DNA of 64,000 nt from Burkholderia sp. SRS-W-2-2016 (GCF_001931485.1 NZ_MSDV01000050.1:62001-126000); one strand, 5' to 3'. Positions 42,586-51,182 are shown, counted from the first letter of the stretch. Translations and numbers: made by a program. Notes: generated by a model from the letters alone, not told the origin.

Positions 42586-43104
42586 TTAGCCCAGAATTTC
42601 TTCGACGGACTTGCCGCGCTTCGCAGCGATGTCGGCCGGCGTGGACTGCTTGCGCAGGCCGTCGAGCGTCGCACGAACGAGGTTGTACGGGTTCGTCGAA
42701 CCGTGGCTCTTGGCCACGACGTTCTGCACGCCCATCACGTCGAACACTGCGCGCATCGGGCCGCCAGCGATCACGCCGGTACCGTCCTTCGCCGGAGCGA
42801 GGAGGACCGTGGATGCGCCGTGCTTACCGTGCACTTCGTGTTGCAGGGTACCGTTCTTCAGCGGCACCTTGAACATGTTGCGGCGAGCCTGCTCCATTGC
42901 CTTCTGGACAGCAACCGGCACTTCCTTCGCCTTGCCCTTGCCCATACCGACGCGGCCATCACCGTCGCCGACCACGGTCAGTGCAGCGAAGCCGAGAATA
43001 CGGCCACCCTTCACGACCTTGGTCACGCGGTTGACCGCGATCATCTTTTCACGAAGGCCGTCGTCGCGTTCGTCAGCCTGAACTTTAGCTTGCATCTTTG
43101 CCAT
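42586..43104 (-). CDS. rpsE: 30S ribosomal protein S5 (uS5)
   Basis: Encodes 172 aa. The N-terminal dsRNA-binding fold has VNRVTKVVKGGRILGFAAL and GDGRVGMGKGKAKEV. The region where ribosomal-ambiguity and spectinomycin-resistance changes occur is intact in form. It sits at the decoding centre entrance. It lies 14 bases after rplR. Confidence 0.98.
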   Translation of the reverse strand: MAKMQAKVQADERDDGLREKMIAVNRVTKVVKGGRILGFAALTVVGDGDGRVGMGKGKAKEVPVAVQKAMEQARRNMFKVPLKNGTLQHEVHGKHGASTVLLAPAKDGTGVIAGGPMRAVFDVMGVQNVVAKSHGSTNPYNLVRATLDGLRKQSTPADIAAKRGKSVEEILG

Positions 43105-43118
43105 GACGAATTCTTCCC

Positions 43119-43484
43119 TTAGAACTTGAGTCCGGCTTCGCGCGCCGCATCAGCCAGCGCTTTCACGCGGCCGTGGTAACGGAAACCCGAACGGTCGAAG
43201 GCGACGGATTCGATGCCGGCAGCCTTAGCCTTTTCTGCAATGCGCTTGCCGATCAGGGTCGCAGCAGCGACGTTGCCGCCCTTGCCCGATTGATCAGCCA
43301 GTTGAGCACGCACTTCGGCTTCGAGCGTCGACGCGCTGGCCAGCACCTTGGTGCCGCACGGCGAGAACACTTGCGCATAGATGTGCGTGTTCGTGCGATG
43401 CACGGCGAGACGCGCGACCTGCAATTCAGCGATCTTGATACGCGTCTGACGAGCGCGGCGCAGGCGAGATTGAGTCTTATCCAT
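43119..43484 (-). CDS. rplR: 50S ribosomal protein L18 (uL18)
   Basis: Encodes 121 aa. A basic N-terminus (MDKTQSRLRRARQTRIKI) binds 5S rRNA. RLAVHRTNTHIYAQV and the C-terminal FDRSGFRYHGRVKALADAAREAGLKF are diagnostic. It lies 12 bases after rplF. Confidence 0.98.
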   Translation of the reverse strand: MDKTQSRLRRARQTRIKIAELQVARLAVHRTNTHIYAQVFSPCGTKVLASASTLEAEVRAQLADQSGKGGNVAAATLIGKRIAEKAKAAGIESVAFDRSGFRYHGRVKALADAAREAGLKF

Positions 43485-43496
43485 GATTGCGCACCC

Positions 43497-44027
43497 TTAC
43501 TTCTTCTTCGTTTCTTTGAGGATCACAACCTCATCAGCGTAACGCACGCCCTTGCCCTTGTAGGGCTCCGGCGGACGGTAGCCGCGCACTTCTGCCGCGA
43601 CTTGGCCGACTTGTTGCTTGTTGATCCCCTTGATCAGAATTTCGGTTTGCGACGGGGTTTCAGCCTTAACGCCTTCCGGCATCTGGTGCACCACCGGGTG
43701 CGAGAAACCCAGCGACAGGTTCAACTTGTCGCCTTGCGCCTGTGCGCGGTAACCGACGCCAACCAGCGTCAGCTTGCGCTCGAAACCCTTCGTCACGCCG
43801 TGCACCATGTTCGCAACCAGTGCGCGCATCGTGCCCGACATCGCATTCGCTTCGCGGCTTTCGTCGACCGGCTCAAACTTCAGCGTGCCGTTGTCGTTCA
43901 CCACTTTCACGAGGCTGTTAGCAGCCTGCGAAATCGTACCCAGCGGGCCCTTGACCGTGATGCTGTCGCCGCTCAGGGCCACTTCCGCGCCCTGCAGCGC
44001 GATCGGGCTTTTACCTACTCGAGACAT
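43497..44027 (-). CDS. rplF: 50S ribosomal protein L6 (uL6)
   Basis: Encodes 176 aa with two repeated L6 domains. MSRVGKSPI at the N-terminus and the C-terminal RPPEPYKGKGVRYADE are diagnostic. It lies near the factor-binding site of the 50S subunit. It is 18 bases after rpsH. Confidence 0.98.
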   Translation of the reverse strand: MSRVGKSPIALQGAEVALSGDSITVKGPLGTISQAANSLVKVVNDNGTLKFEPVDESREANAMSGTMRALVANMVHGVTKGFERKLTLVGVGYRAQAQGDKLNLSLGFSHPVVHQMPEGVKAETPSQTEILIKGINKQQVGQVAAEVRGYRPPEPYKGKGVRYADEVVILKETKKK

Positions 44028-44045
44028 GTTTCTCTCCTTTCGGCC

Positions 44046-44441
44046 TTAAGCGACGTAGCAGATGACTTCGCCGCCAACGCCCGTTGCACGTGCCTTGCGG
44101 TCGGTCATCACGCCCTTCGGCGTCGACACGATTGCCACGCCGAGGCCATTCATGACCACGGGAATGTCGTTACGGCCGCGGTACACACGCAGACCAGGCT
44201 TCGAGACGCGTTCGATGCGCTCGATAACCGGACGGCCAGCGTAATACTTCAACACGATGTTCAATTCCGACTTCGCACCTTCAGACTTCACTGCGAAATC
44301 GTCGATATAACCTTCGTCCTTCAGGACCTGCGCAATCGCAACCTTGACTTTCGACGAGGGCATAGTCACCGAAACTTTCTCAACCATCTGCGCATTGCGG
44401 ATGCGAGTCAGCATATCGGCGATAGGATCACTCATGCTCAT
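44046..44441 (-). CDS. rpsH: 30S ribosomal protein S8 (uS8)
   Basis: Encodes 131 aa ([18 protein letters not shown]; the second Met two residues later is possible). The C-terminal [20 protein letters not shown] is the S8 signature. S8 is an early 16S rRNA binder and in E. coli represses the spc operon; that regulation has not been shown here. Confidence 0.98.
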
Positions 44442-44455
44442 TTATGTTTCTCCTA

Positions 44456-44761
44456 TTACCAGCTCGCCTTGGTCAGGCCAGGGATCTCGCCGCGGAACGC
44501 GATTTCACGAATCTTGTTACGCGCCAGCCCGAATTTACGGAACGTACCGCGCGGACGACCGGTAATTGCGCAACGGTTGCGCTTACGGGTCGGATTGGAG
44601 TTACGCGGCAGTTGTTGCAGTTCCAGACGTGCGGCGTAGTGCTCTTCGTCCGACTTGCTCATATCACCAATGATCGCCTTCAGTTCAGCACGCTTGGGAG
44701 CGTACTTAGCAGCGAGGCGAGCACGCTTCTTTTCACGTTCGATCAGTGCCAGTTTAGCCAC
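44456..44761 (-). CDS. rpsN: 30S ribosomal protein S14 (uS14)
   Basis: Encodes 101 aa, the long zinc-free form: the RNRCAITGRPRGTFRKFGLARNKIRE region keeps one Cys but lacks the paired CxxC motifs. It lies in the 30S head. It is seven bases after rplE. Confidence 0.98.
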   Translation of the reverse strand: MAKLALIEREKKRARLAAKYAPKRAELKAIIGDMSKSDEEHYAARLELQQLPRNSNPTRKRNRCAITGRPRGTFRKFGLARNKIREIAFRGEIPGLTKASW

Positions 44762-44768
44762 GGTAACC

Positions 44769-45308
44769 TCAGTTTCTGAACGGGAACTTGAAGCTGGCGA
44801 GCAGAGCCTTTGCTTCGTCGTCGGTCTTCGCAGTCGTCGTGATGCTGATATTCAGCCCACGCAGTGCGTCGATCTTGTCGTAATCGATTTCGGGGAAAAT
44901 GATCTGCTCTTTCACACCGATGTTGTAGTTGCCGCGACCGTCGAACGCCTTGCCCGAAACGCCACGGAAGTCACGCACCCGCGGGAGCGCAACCGTCACG
45001 AAACGGTCGAGGAATTCGTACATAGCCTGGCCACGCAGGGTGACCATTGCACCGATCGGATAGCCTTGACGGATCTTGAAGCCAGCAATTGCCTTGCGTG
45101 CCTTCGTGATCACCGGCTTCTGACCTGCGATCTTCGTCAGATCGCCAACGGCGTTTTCGATGATCTTCTTGTCAGCAACCGCTTCGCCAAGACCCATGTT
45201 CAGGGTGATCTTGGTGATGCGCGGCACTTCCATCACGGACTTGTAACCGAACTTCTCGATGAGGCCGGGTACAACCTTTTCTTTGTAAAACTCTTGCAAA
45301 CGAGCCAT
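44769..45308 (-). CDS. rplE: 50S ribosomal protein L5 (uL5)
   Basis: Encodes 179 aa. ITLNMGLGEAVADKK and RDFRGVSGKAFDGRGNYN are diagnostic. It binds 5S rRNA with L18 and contacts P-site tRNA and S13. It lies 16 bases after rplX in the spc operon. Confidence 0.98.
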   Translation of the reverse strand: MARLQEFYKEKVVPGLIEKFGYKSVMEVPRITKITLNMGLGEAVADKKIIENAVGDLTKIAGQKPVITKARKAIAGFKIRQGYPIGAMVTLRGQAMYEFLDRFVTVALPRVRDFRGVSGKAFDGRGNYNIGVKEQIIFPEIDYDKIDALRGLNISITTTAKTDDEAKALLASFKFPFRN

Positions 45309-45324
45309 TTTTTACTCCGCAGCG

Positions 45325-45633
45325 TCAGGCGCTCAGCACGGCACCGGTCGTCTTAAGGAAACGGACTTTCTTGTCTCCTTCGACCTTGATGCCTACACGC
45401 GATGGCTTGCCATTCGCGTCGACCAATGCGACGTTCGAAATTTGCAGCGGCATCGTCTTGGCTTCCACGCCGCCCGTCGTACCCTTCATCGGGTTCGGCT
45501 TGACGTGTTTCTTGACGAGGTTGATGCCCTCGACAGTCACCGTTTCGCCATGGACGGCCAGCACGACACCACGCTTGCCCTTATCTTTGCCGGTGATGAC
45601 GACAACTTCGTCACCCTTGCGAATCTTGTTCAT
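45325..45633 (-). CDS. rplX: 50S ribosomal protein L24 (uL24)
   Basis: Encodes 102 aa. The N-terminal KOW motif reads IRKGDEVVVITGKDKGKRG, followed by EGINLVKKHVKPNP. It initiates 50S assembly near the exit tunnel. It is nine bases after rplN. Confidence 0.98.
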   Translation of the reverse strand: MNKIRKGDEVVVITGKDKGKRGVVLAVHGETVTVEGINLVKKHVKPNPMKGTTGGVEAKTMPLQISNVALVDANGKPSRVGIKVEGDKKVRFLKTTGAVLSA

Positions 45634-45642
45634 CGCGACTCC

Positions 45643-46011
45643 TTACAGCACTTCTGGCGCCAGCGAAACGATCTTCATGAATCGTTCGCTACGCAACTCG
45701 CGCGTGACAGGCCCGAAAATACGGGTGCCGATCGGTTCGAGCTTGGCATTGAGCAGCACAGCTGCATTGCCGTCGAACTTGATCAGCGAGCCGTCCTGAC
45801 GGCGCACACCCTTGGCAGTGCGAACCACCACGGCGTTGTAGATTTCGCCTTTCTTCACGCGCCCGCGCGGCGTTGCCTCTTTGACAGTCACCTTGATGAT
45901 GTCGCCAATGCTGGCATAACGACGCTTCGAGCCGCCGAGCACCTTGATGCACATGACTTCGCGTGCACCCGTGTTGTCGGCTACTTCAAGCCGAGTTTCG
46001 GTCTGGATCAT
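45643..46011 (-). CDS. rplN: 50S ribosomal protein L14 (uL14)
   Basis: Encodes 122 aa. MIQTETRLEVADNTGAREVM and VRTAKGVRRQDGSLIKFD are diagnostic. It is the first gene of the spc operon and is preceded by a strong promoter about 220 bases upstream (46230-46257). GGGAAAG-type ribosome binding sequence lies before the ATG. Confidence 0.98.
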   Translation of the reverse strand: MIQTETRLEVADNTGAREVMCIKVLGGSKRRYASIGDIIKVTVKEATPRGRVKKGEIYNAVVVRTAKGVRRQDGSLIKFDGNAAVLLNAKLEPIGTRIFGPVTRELRSERFMKIVSLAPEVL

Positions 46012-46220
46012 GGTTTATCTTTCCCAACTTAATCCGGTCACACCACCATGGTGCTTCCCGGTCAGTCTTGGTCCCGTCAGCCGATCGGCTGCTTGGGTTA
46101 GAACAGCAGCGACGGCAAACGAAACCCGCCATCGCAATCCGGTGAATCCTTCGGTACAGGCTGGCGCCCGAACCGCTTCCCCCACCAACTTCGCCCGCGA
46201 CGGGGCTCCCATAAAGAGGG

Positions 46221-46253
46221 AAGACCGAGATTATAACAAATAATCTCGGTCTT
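46221..46253. repeat. Perfect inverted repeat overlapping the spc promoter
   Basis: AAGACCGAGATTAT (46221-46234) and its exact complement (46240-46253) form a 14-bp stem with a five-base spacer. There is no T run directly after it on either strand, so it is not a standard terminator. The -10 box of the spc promoter lies within one arm. Confidence 0.8.
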
Positions 46254-46257
46254 GCAA
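46230..46257 (-). promoter_or_regulatory. spc operon promoter
   Basis: On the minus strand TTGCAA (46252-46257) and a perfect TATAAT (46230-46235) are 16 bp apart. Transcription would start near 46223 and give rplN a leader of about 210 bases. The position, between rpsQ and rplN, matches the S10/spc border in E. coli. Confidence 0.65.
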
Positions 46258-46301
46258 GCGAAATCTACTGCGATTTCAACTACTTCTACTACTTCGCGAC
46301 C

Positions 46302-46574
46302 TTAGATGACGCGAGCGGCCTCGATCAGGCGAGCCACAACCCAAGCTTTCGTCTTCGAAATCGGACGAGTTTCCTGGATTTCAACGAGGTCGCCCTCGTT
46401 GTACGTGTTCGCATCGTCGTGCGCGTGGTACTTCTTCGAACGCACAACGTACTTGCCGTAGATCGGGTGCTTGACGCGGTGCTCGACCAGCACGGTAACC
46501 GTCTTGTCCATCTTGTTGCTGACGACCTTGCCGACCAGCGTCCGCTTGAGCGAGGTTTTTACGCTATCGTTCAT
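46302..46574 (-). CDS. rpsQ: 30S ribosomal protein S17 (uS17)
   Basis: Encodes 90 aa. KRTLVGKVVSNKMDKTVTVLVE and YVVRSKKYHAHD are diagnostic of this OB-fold primary 16S rRNA binder. Its start overlaps the rpmC stop (ATGA). It is the last gene of the S10 operon, followed by 290 non-coding bases. Confidence 0.98.
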   Translation of the reverse strand: MNDSVKTSLKRTLVGKVVSNKMDKTVTVLVEHRVKHPIYGKYVVRSKKYHAHDDANTYNEGDLVEIQETRPISKTKAWVVARLIEAARVI

Positions 46575-46765
46575 TTCTGGTTCGCCTTCTCAGTCAGGAC
46601 GGTCCGCACACGTGCGATGTCGCGACGGACCTTCTTCAGCTGGCTCGTGTTCGTGAGCTGCTGGGTCGCGAGTTGCATGCGCAGGCCGAATTGCGCCTTC
46701 AGCAGGTCCGACAGCTCCTTGTTGAGCGCGGCCTGGTCTTTCTGGTGAAGTTCGGAAGCCTTCAT
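46571..46765 (-). CDS. rpmC: 50S ribosomal protein L29 (uL29)
   Basis: Encodes 64 aa from the second of two adjacent ATGs. It is a two-helix hairpin (MKASELHQKDQAALNKELS, then QLKKVRRDIARVRTVL). It sits at the tunnel exit and contacts L23. It lies ten bases after rplP and overlaps rpsQ by four bases. Confidence 0.97.
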   Translation of the reverse strand: MKASELHQKDQAALNKELSDLLKAQFGLRMQLATQQLTNTSQLKKVRRDIARVRTVLTEKANQK

Positions 46766-46775
46766 CATTTGCTCC

Positions 46776-47192
46776 TTAGGCGCCGAGCTGACGCACGATA
46801 AACGTCGTCTTCAGCGGCAGCTTGGCTGCAGCCAGACGGAACGCTTCGCGCGCCAGTTCTTCGGTTACGCCGTCCATTTCGTACAGCATCTTGCCCGGTT
46901 GAATCTCAGCGACGTAGTACTCCGGGTTACCCTTACCGTTACCCATACGCACTTCCGCCGGCTTCGTCGAGATCGGCTTGTCCGGGAAGATACGGATCCA
47001 GATGCGGCCACCACGCTTGATGTGACGCGTCATTGCACGACGCGCCGCTTCAATCTGGCGCGCCGTCAGGCGACCACGACCGACAGCCTTCAGACCGAAT
47101 TCACCGAACGACACCGCGTTGCCGCGGGTAGCTACGCCGGTGTTACGACCTTTCTGCTCTTTGCGATACTTTCTGCGTTTCGGTTGCAGCAT
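46776..47192 (-). CDS. rplP: 50S ribosomal protein L16 (uL16)
   Basis: Encodes 138 aa. MLQPKRRKYRKEQKGRNTG and IWIRIFPDKPISTKPAEVRMG are diagnostic. It helps position tRNA in the A site. It is two bases after rpsC. Confidence 0.98.
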   Translation of the reverse strand: MLQPKRRKYRKEQKGRNTGVATRGNAVSFGEFGLKAVGRGRLTARQIEAARRAMTRHIKRGGRIWIRIFPDKPISTKPAEVRMGNGKGNPEYYVAEIQPGKMLYEMDGVTEELAREAFRLAAAKLPLKTTFIVRQLGA

Positions 47193-47194
47193 CG

Positions 47195-48001
47195 TTATTC
47201 TCCAGTCTTCCCGTCGCCGCCGGCACCGCCAGCACGACGAGGAGCGCCACGGCGTGCACCTGCCGGGCCACCACCTTCACCATCACGACGCGGACGGCGA
47301 TCGCCACCCGGACGTGCGTTGCGGCGCGGACGCTTTTCTTCGGCGACTTCTTCGACCACCGGTGCGTCGTTGCGGCCGAGCGTGTCGCCCTTGTAGACCC
47401 ACACCTTCACGCCGATGATGCCGTACGTCGTCTTTGCTTCCGACGTCGCGTAGTCGATATCAGCACGCAGCGTATGAAGCGGCACGCGACCTTCGCGATA
47501 CCATTCCGTACGAGCGATTTCGATACCGTTCAGACGGCCTGCGCTCATGATCTTGATGCCTTGAGCACCCAGACGCATCGCGTTCTGCATCGCGCGCTTC
47601 ATTGCGCGGCGGAACATGATCCGGCGCTCGAGCTGCTGCGTGATCGAATCAGCGATCAGCTGCGCATCGGTTTCCGGCTTGCGAATTTCTTCGATGTTGA
47701 CGTGAACCGGAACGCCCATGCGCTTTTGCAGCTCGGACTTCAGCAGTTCGATGTCTTCGCCCTTCTTGCCGATCACGACACCCGGACGCGAGCTGAAAAT
47801 AGTGATACGTGCGTTCTTTGCAGGACGCTCAATCACCACGCGGCCGACGGACGCGTTCTTCAGCTTCTTCTTCAGGTATTCACGAACACCGATGTCTTCC
47901 TGCAACATCGCCGCGAAATTGTTGTTGTTCGCGTACCAACGCGACGCCCAATTGCGGCTGACGGCCAAACGGAAGCCAGTCGGATGAATTTTCTGTCCCA
48001 T
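47195..48001 (-). CDS. rpsC: 30S ribosomal protein S3 (uS3), with long basic tail
   Basis: Encodes 268 aa, about 35 longer than E. coli S3. The core has the KH domain with the GVVIGKKGEDIE loop and the C-terminal domain with WYREGRVPLHTLRADIDYA. The last 45 or so residues are Arg/Gly-rich (RRNARPGGDRRPRRDGEGGG onward) and probably disordered. S3 lines the mRNA entry channel; the tail could add RNA contacts. Similar tails occur in related Burkholderiaceae, from memory. Confidence 0.97.
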   Translation of the reverse strand: MGQKIHPTGFRLAVSRNWASRWYANNNNFAAMLQEDIGVREYLKKKLKNASVGRVVIERPAKNARITIFSSRPGVVIGKKGEDIELLKSELQKRMGVPVHVNIEEIRKPETDAQLIADSITQQLERRIMFRRAMKRAMQNAMRLGAQGIKIMSAGRLNGIEIARTEWYREGRVPLHTLRADIDYATSEAKTTYGIIGVKVWVYKGDTLGRNDAPVVEEVAEEKRPRRNARPGGDRRPRRDGEGGGPAGARRGAPRRAGGAGGDGKTGE

Positions 48002-48012
48002 CGTATGACCCC

Positions 48013-48342
48013 TTAATTCCCGACCGTCACAGTGATGTGACAGGATTGCTTCTCGATGCGGTTACCACGGCCTTTAGCGCGCGCGGTAAAACGCTTGAGC
48101 GACGCTGCCTTGTCGACGTAGATGCTCGTGATCTTGAGCTCGTCGATATCAGCACCCTCGTTGTGCTCCGCATTCGCGATCGCCGACAGCACGACCTTTT
48201 TCACGATTCCCGCAGCCTTCTTCGGCGAGAACGTCAGAACGTTCAGCGCCTTGTCGACCGGCAAACCGCGGATCTGGTCAGCCACAAGGCGCGTTTTCTG
48301 CGCCGAGATGCGGGCACCGCGATGAATTGCTTTCACTTCCAT
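48013..48342 (-). CDS. rplV: 50S ribosomal protein L22 (uL22)
   Basis: Encodes 109 aa. ARISAQKTRLVADQIRGLPV and the tunnel-facing hairpin segment (about 80-100, LKRFTARAKGRGNRIEKQSCH) are diagnostic. The loop lines the nascent-chain tunnel where macrolides bind. It lies between rpsS and rpsC. Confidence 0.98.
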   Translation of the reverse strand: MEVKAIHRGARISAQKTRLVADQIRGLPVDKALNVLTFSPKKAAGIVKKVVLSAIANAEHNEGADIDELKITSIYVDKAASLKRFTARAKGRGNRIEKQSCHITVTVGN

Positions 48343-48353
48343 CTTGATACCCC

Positions 48354-48629
48354 TTATTTCTTGGCCTTCTTGTCGGCCGCGTGACCCTTGAACGTACGGG
48401 TCAGTGCGAACTCGCCAAGCTTGTGGCCGACCATGTTTTCCGTGACATACACCGGAACGTGTTGACGGCCGTTGTGAACGGCGATCGTCAGGCCGATGAA
48501 GTCCGGCAGGATCGTCGAGCGACGCGACCAGGTCTTGATCGGTTTCTTGTCACGCGATGCTGCAGCCGCCTCAACCTTCTTCAGCAAATGGGCGTCGCAG
48601 AACGGACCTTTCTTAATAGAACGTGCCAT
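48354..48629 (-). CDS. rpsS: 30S ribosomal protein S19 (uS19)
   Basis: Encodes 91 aa. MARSIKKGPFCDAHLLKK and TWSRRSTILPDFIGLTIAVHNG are diagnostic. It binds 16S rRNA with S13 in the 30S head. It is ten bases after rplB. Confidence 0.98.
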   Translation of the reverse strand: MARSIKKGPFCDAHLLKKVEAAAASRDKKPIKTWSRRSTILPDFIGLTIAVHNGRQHVPVYVTENMVGHKLGEFALTRTFKGHAADKKAKK

Positions 48630-48639
48630 TGCCTACTCC

Positions 48640-49467
48640 TTAACGCTTGTGACGGCGCTGGACGATCATGCTCGTCGTGCGCTTGTTGCTGCGGGTGCGA
48701 TAGCCCTTCGCCGGCGTGCCCCACGGGCTCACCGGATCGCGACCAGCCGCAGTCTTGCCTTCGCCACCACCGTGCGGGTGGTCGACCGGGTTCATTGCAA
48801 CGCCACGCACCGTCGGGCGGATGCCGCGCCAGCGGTTCGCACCAGCCTTACCGATCTGACGGAGGCTGTGCTCTTCATTGCCCACTTCACCGATCGTCGC
48901 GCGGCACTCAACGTGAACGCGGCGGATTTCGCCCGAACGCAGACGAACCTGCGCGTAGACGCCTTCGCGAGCCAGCAGCATTGCCGACGTACCAGCCGAA
49001 CGCGCCATTTGCGCGCCCTTGCCCGGCAGCATTTCGATGCAGTGAATCGTTGTACCGACCGGAATGTTACGAATCGGCAGCGCGTTACCTGCGCGGATCG
49101 GAGCTTCCGAACCCGACATCAGTTGCTGACCGACAACGACACCCTTCGGAGCGATGATGTAACGACGCTCGCCGTCTGCGTACAGAACCAGCGCGATGTT
49201 CGCGCTACGGTTCGGGTCGTACTCGAGACGCTCGACCTTTGCCGGAATACCATCTTTCGTGCGACGGAAGTCGACGACACGATAGTGATGCTTGTGACCA
49301 CCACCCTTGTGACGCGTGGTGATGTGGCCGTTGTTGTTACGGCCGGCGGTCGTCGACTGCGAGTCGAGCAGTGCCGCGAACGGCTTGCCCTTGTGCAGAT
49401 CCTTGTTGACCACCTTGACCATCGCGCGGCGGCCCGGCGAAGTCGGCTTAACTTTCACGATTGCCAT
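48640..49467 (-). CDS. rplB: 50S ribosomal protein L2 (uL2)
   Basis: Encodes 275 aa. GRNNNGHITTRHKGGGHKHHYR and the C-terminal VRGVAMNPVDHPHGGGEG, with the His important at the peptidyl-transferase centre, are intact. It is needed for subunit association. It is two bases after rplW. Confidence 0.98.
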   Translation of the reverse strand: MAIVKVKPTSPGRRAMVKVVNKDLHKGKPFAALLDSQSTTAGRNNNGHITTRHKGGGHKHHYRVVDFRRTKDGIPAKVERLEYDPNRSANIALVLYADGERRYIIAPKGVVVGQQLMSGSEAPIRAGNALPIRNIPVGTTIHCIEMLPGKGAQMARSAGTSAMLLAREGVYAQVRLRSGEIRRVHVECRATIGEVGNEEHSLRQIGKAGANRWRGIRPTVRGVAMNPVDHPHGGGEGKTAAGRDPVSPWGTPAKGYRTRSNKRTTSMIVQRRHKR

Positions 49468-49469
49468 GA

Positions 49470-49784
49470 TTACTTGGCCTCCGCTTCAAAGTTGATTTCC
49501 TGGCCGGGCTTCAGGCAGACGTACGCCTTCTTCACGTCCTTGCGCTTGCCCATGAAGCGACCAAAGCGCTTGGCTTTGCCCTTCGCAACCAGCACGTTGA
49601 CGGAATCGACTTCCACCTTGAACAGCAGCTCGACTGCAGCCTTAACTTCCTGCTTCGTGGCATCCGGCGCGACTTCGAACACAACCTGCTCGTTCTTGTC
49701 GGCAACCAGCGTCGCCTTCTCGGAGACCACCGGCGCGAGCAGGACCTGCATCAAACGATGATCGTTCTTGCGAATCTCGCTCAT
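49470..49784 (-). CDS. rplW: 50S ribosomal protein L23 (uL23)
   Basis: Encodes 104 aa. VLLAPVVSEKATLVADKNEQ and VEVDSVNVLVAKGKAKRFGR are diagnostic. It docks trigger factor and SRP at the tunnel exit. Its start overlaps the rplD stop by four bases. Confidence 0.98.
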   Translation of the reverse strand: MSEIRKNDHRLMQVLLAPVVSEKATLVADKNEQVVFEVAPDATKQEVKAAVELLFKVEVDSVNVLVAKGKAKRFGRFMGKRKDVKKAYVCLKPGQEINFEAEAK

Positions 49785-50401
49785 GACAGCAACTCCTCGA
49801 TCTGGGCGACCGCAGCCTTCGTGATCAGCACTTTCTTGAAGTAGATCAGCGACAGCGGGTCGGCGTAACGCGGCTCGACAACCGCCACGTGGGCGAGGTT
49901 GCGCGACGCGAGGTACAGGTTTTCGTCAACCGTGTCGGTGATCACCAGCACGGAATCGAGACCCATCGCCTTGAATTTTTCGGCCAGCAGCTTGGTCTTC
50001 GGCGCTTCGAGCGTCAGCTCGTCGACCACCGAGATGCGGCCTTCGCGGGCCAGCTGCGAGAAGATCGAGCAGAGACCTGCGCGATGCATCTTCTTGTTGA
50101 CCTTGTGCGAAAAGTTTTCTTCCGGCGAATTCGGGAAGATCCGGCCACCGCCGCGCCACAGCGGGCTCGACGACATACCGGCACGGGCACGGCCCGTACC
50201 CTTCTGGCGCCACGGCTTCTTGGTCGTGTGCTTGACCTGCTCACGATCCTTCTGCGCGCGGTTGCCGCTACGGGCATTCGCCTGGTACGCAACCACAACC
50301 TGGTGAATCAGGGCTTCGTTGTAATCGCGGCCGAACACGACGTCCGACGCGCTAACGCCTGCACCTTCCTGACCATTGGCATTCAGGAGCTTAAGTTCCA
50401 T
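49781..50401 (-). CDS. rplD: 50S ribosomal protein L4 (uL4)
   Basis: Encodes 206 aa. The tunnel loop contains KKPWRQKGTGRARAGMSSSP and WRGGGRIFPN. L4 also represses the S10 operon in E. coli through the leader; the leader upstream of rplC here is only about 115 bases and I do not recognise the E. coli structure. The ATG shares one base with the rplC stop (TAATG). Confidence 0.98.
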   Translation of the reverse strand: MELKLLNANGQEGAGVSASDVVFGRDYNEALIHQVVVAYQANARSGNRAQKDREQVKHTTKKPWRQKGTGRARAGMSSSPLWRGGGRIFPNSPEENFSHKVNKKMHRAGLCSIFSQLAREGRISVVDELTLEAPKTKLLAEKFKAMGLDSVLVITDTVDENLYLASRNLAHVAVVEPRYADPLSLIYFKKVLITKAAVAQIEELLS

Positions 50402-51060
50402 TATTTCGCTCCTTTCACGGCACGCGTCTTCACGGCCGGCGTAACGAATACCTTGCCACCCTTCGCACCCGGAACGGCGCCCTTGACCAGCAGCAGATTG
50501 CGGTCAGCGTCGATACGAGCGATTTCGAGGTTTTGCACCGTTACATTCTCGTCACCCATGTGACCGGTCATGCGCTTACCCGGGAACACGCGACCCGGAT
50601 CCTGCGCCATACCGATCGAGCCCGGCACGTTGTGCGAGCGCGAGTTACCGTGCGTTGCACGGCCGGACGAGAAGTTGTAACGCTTGATGGTACCGGCGTA
50701 GCCCTTACCGATCGACACGCCTTGCACGTCGACCTTCTGGCCCACTTCGAACAGGTCGGTACCAACCACGGTGCCGTTCGACAGCTCGGCAGCCTTGGCG
50801 GCATCGATCTTGAATTCTTTGAGGATTTCACCGGCTTGAACGCCAGCTTTGGCGAGATGACCTGCCAACGGCTTCGTCACGCGCGATGCACGGCGCGTAC
50901 CGAAAGCAACCTGCACGGCCGTGTAGCCGTCGGTTTCAACAGTCTTGATCTGCGTCACGCGGTTGTCGGACACGTCCAGCACGGTGACGGGAATCGAATC
51001 CCCTTCAGCCGTGAAGATACGGGTCATGCCAACCTTGCGACCTACGAGTCCAAGGCTCAT
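50401..51060 (-). CDS. rplC: 50S ribosomal protein L3 (uL3)
   Basis: Encodes 219 aa from the ATG at 51060 with GGAG upstream; a start four codons earlier is in frame but poorly spaced. MSLGLVGRKVGMTRIFTAEG and SHNVPGSIGMAQDPGRVFPGK, near the peptidyl-transferase centre, are diagnostic. It has its own promoter at 51183-51211, separating it from rpsJ. Confidence 0.98.
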   Translation of the reverse strand: MSLGLVGRKVGMTRIFTAEGDSIPVTVLDVSDNRVTQIKTVETDGYTAVQVAFGTRRASRVTKPLAGHLAKAGVQAGEILKEFKIDAAKAAELSNGTVVGTDLFEVGQKVDVQGVSIGKGYAGTIKRYNFSSGRATHGNSRSHNVPGSIGMAQDPGRVFPGKRMTGHMGDENVTVQNLEIARIDADRNLLLVKGAVPGAKGGKVFVTPAVKTRAVKGAK

Positions 51061-51182
51061 CGTTTTCTCCATTCCCGACTGCGATTGGTCGGGGCTAATT
51101 TACAAAATGCCGGCGCCGTTTCGGGCATGAAATCATGCTGCAGCACGCCGACTTTTTTGCGCAAATGCGCGAAAAGCCCGCC

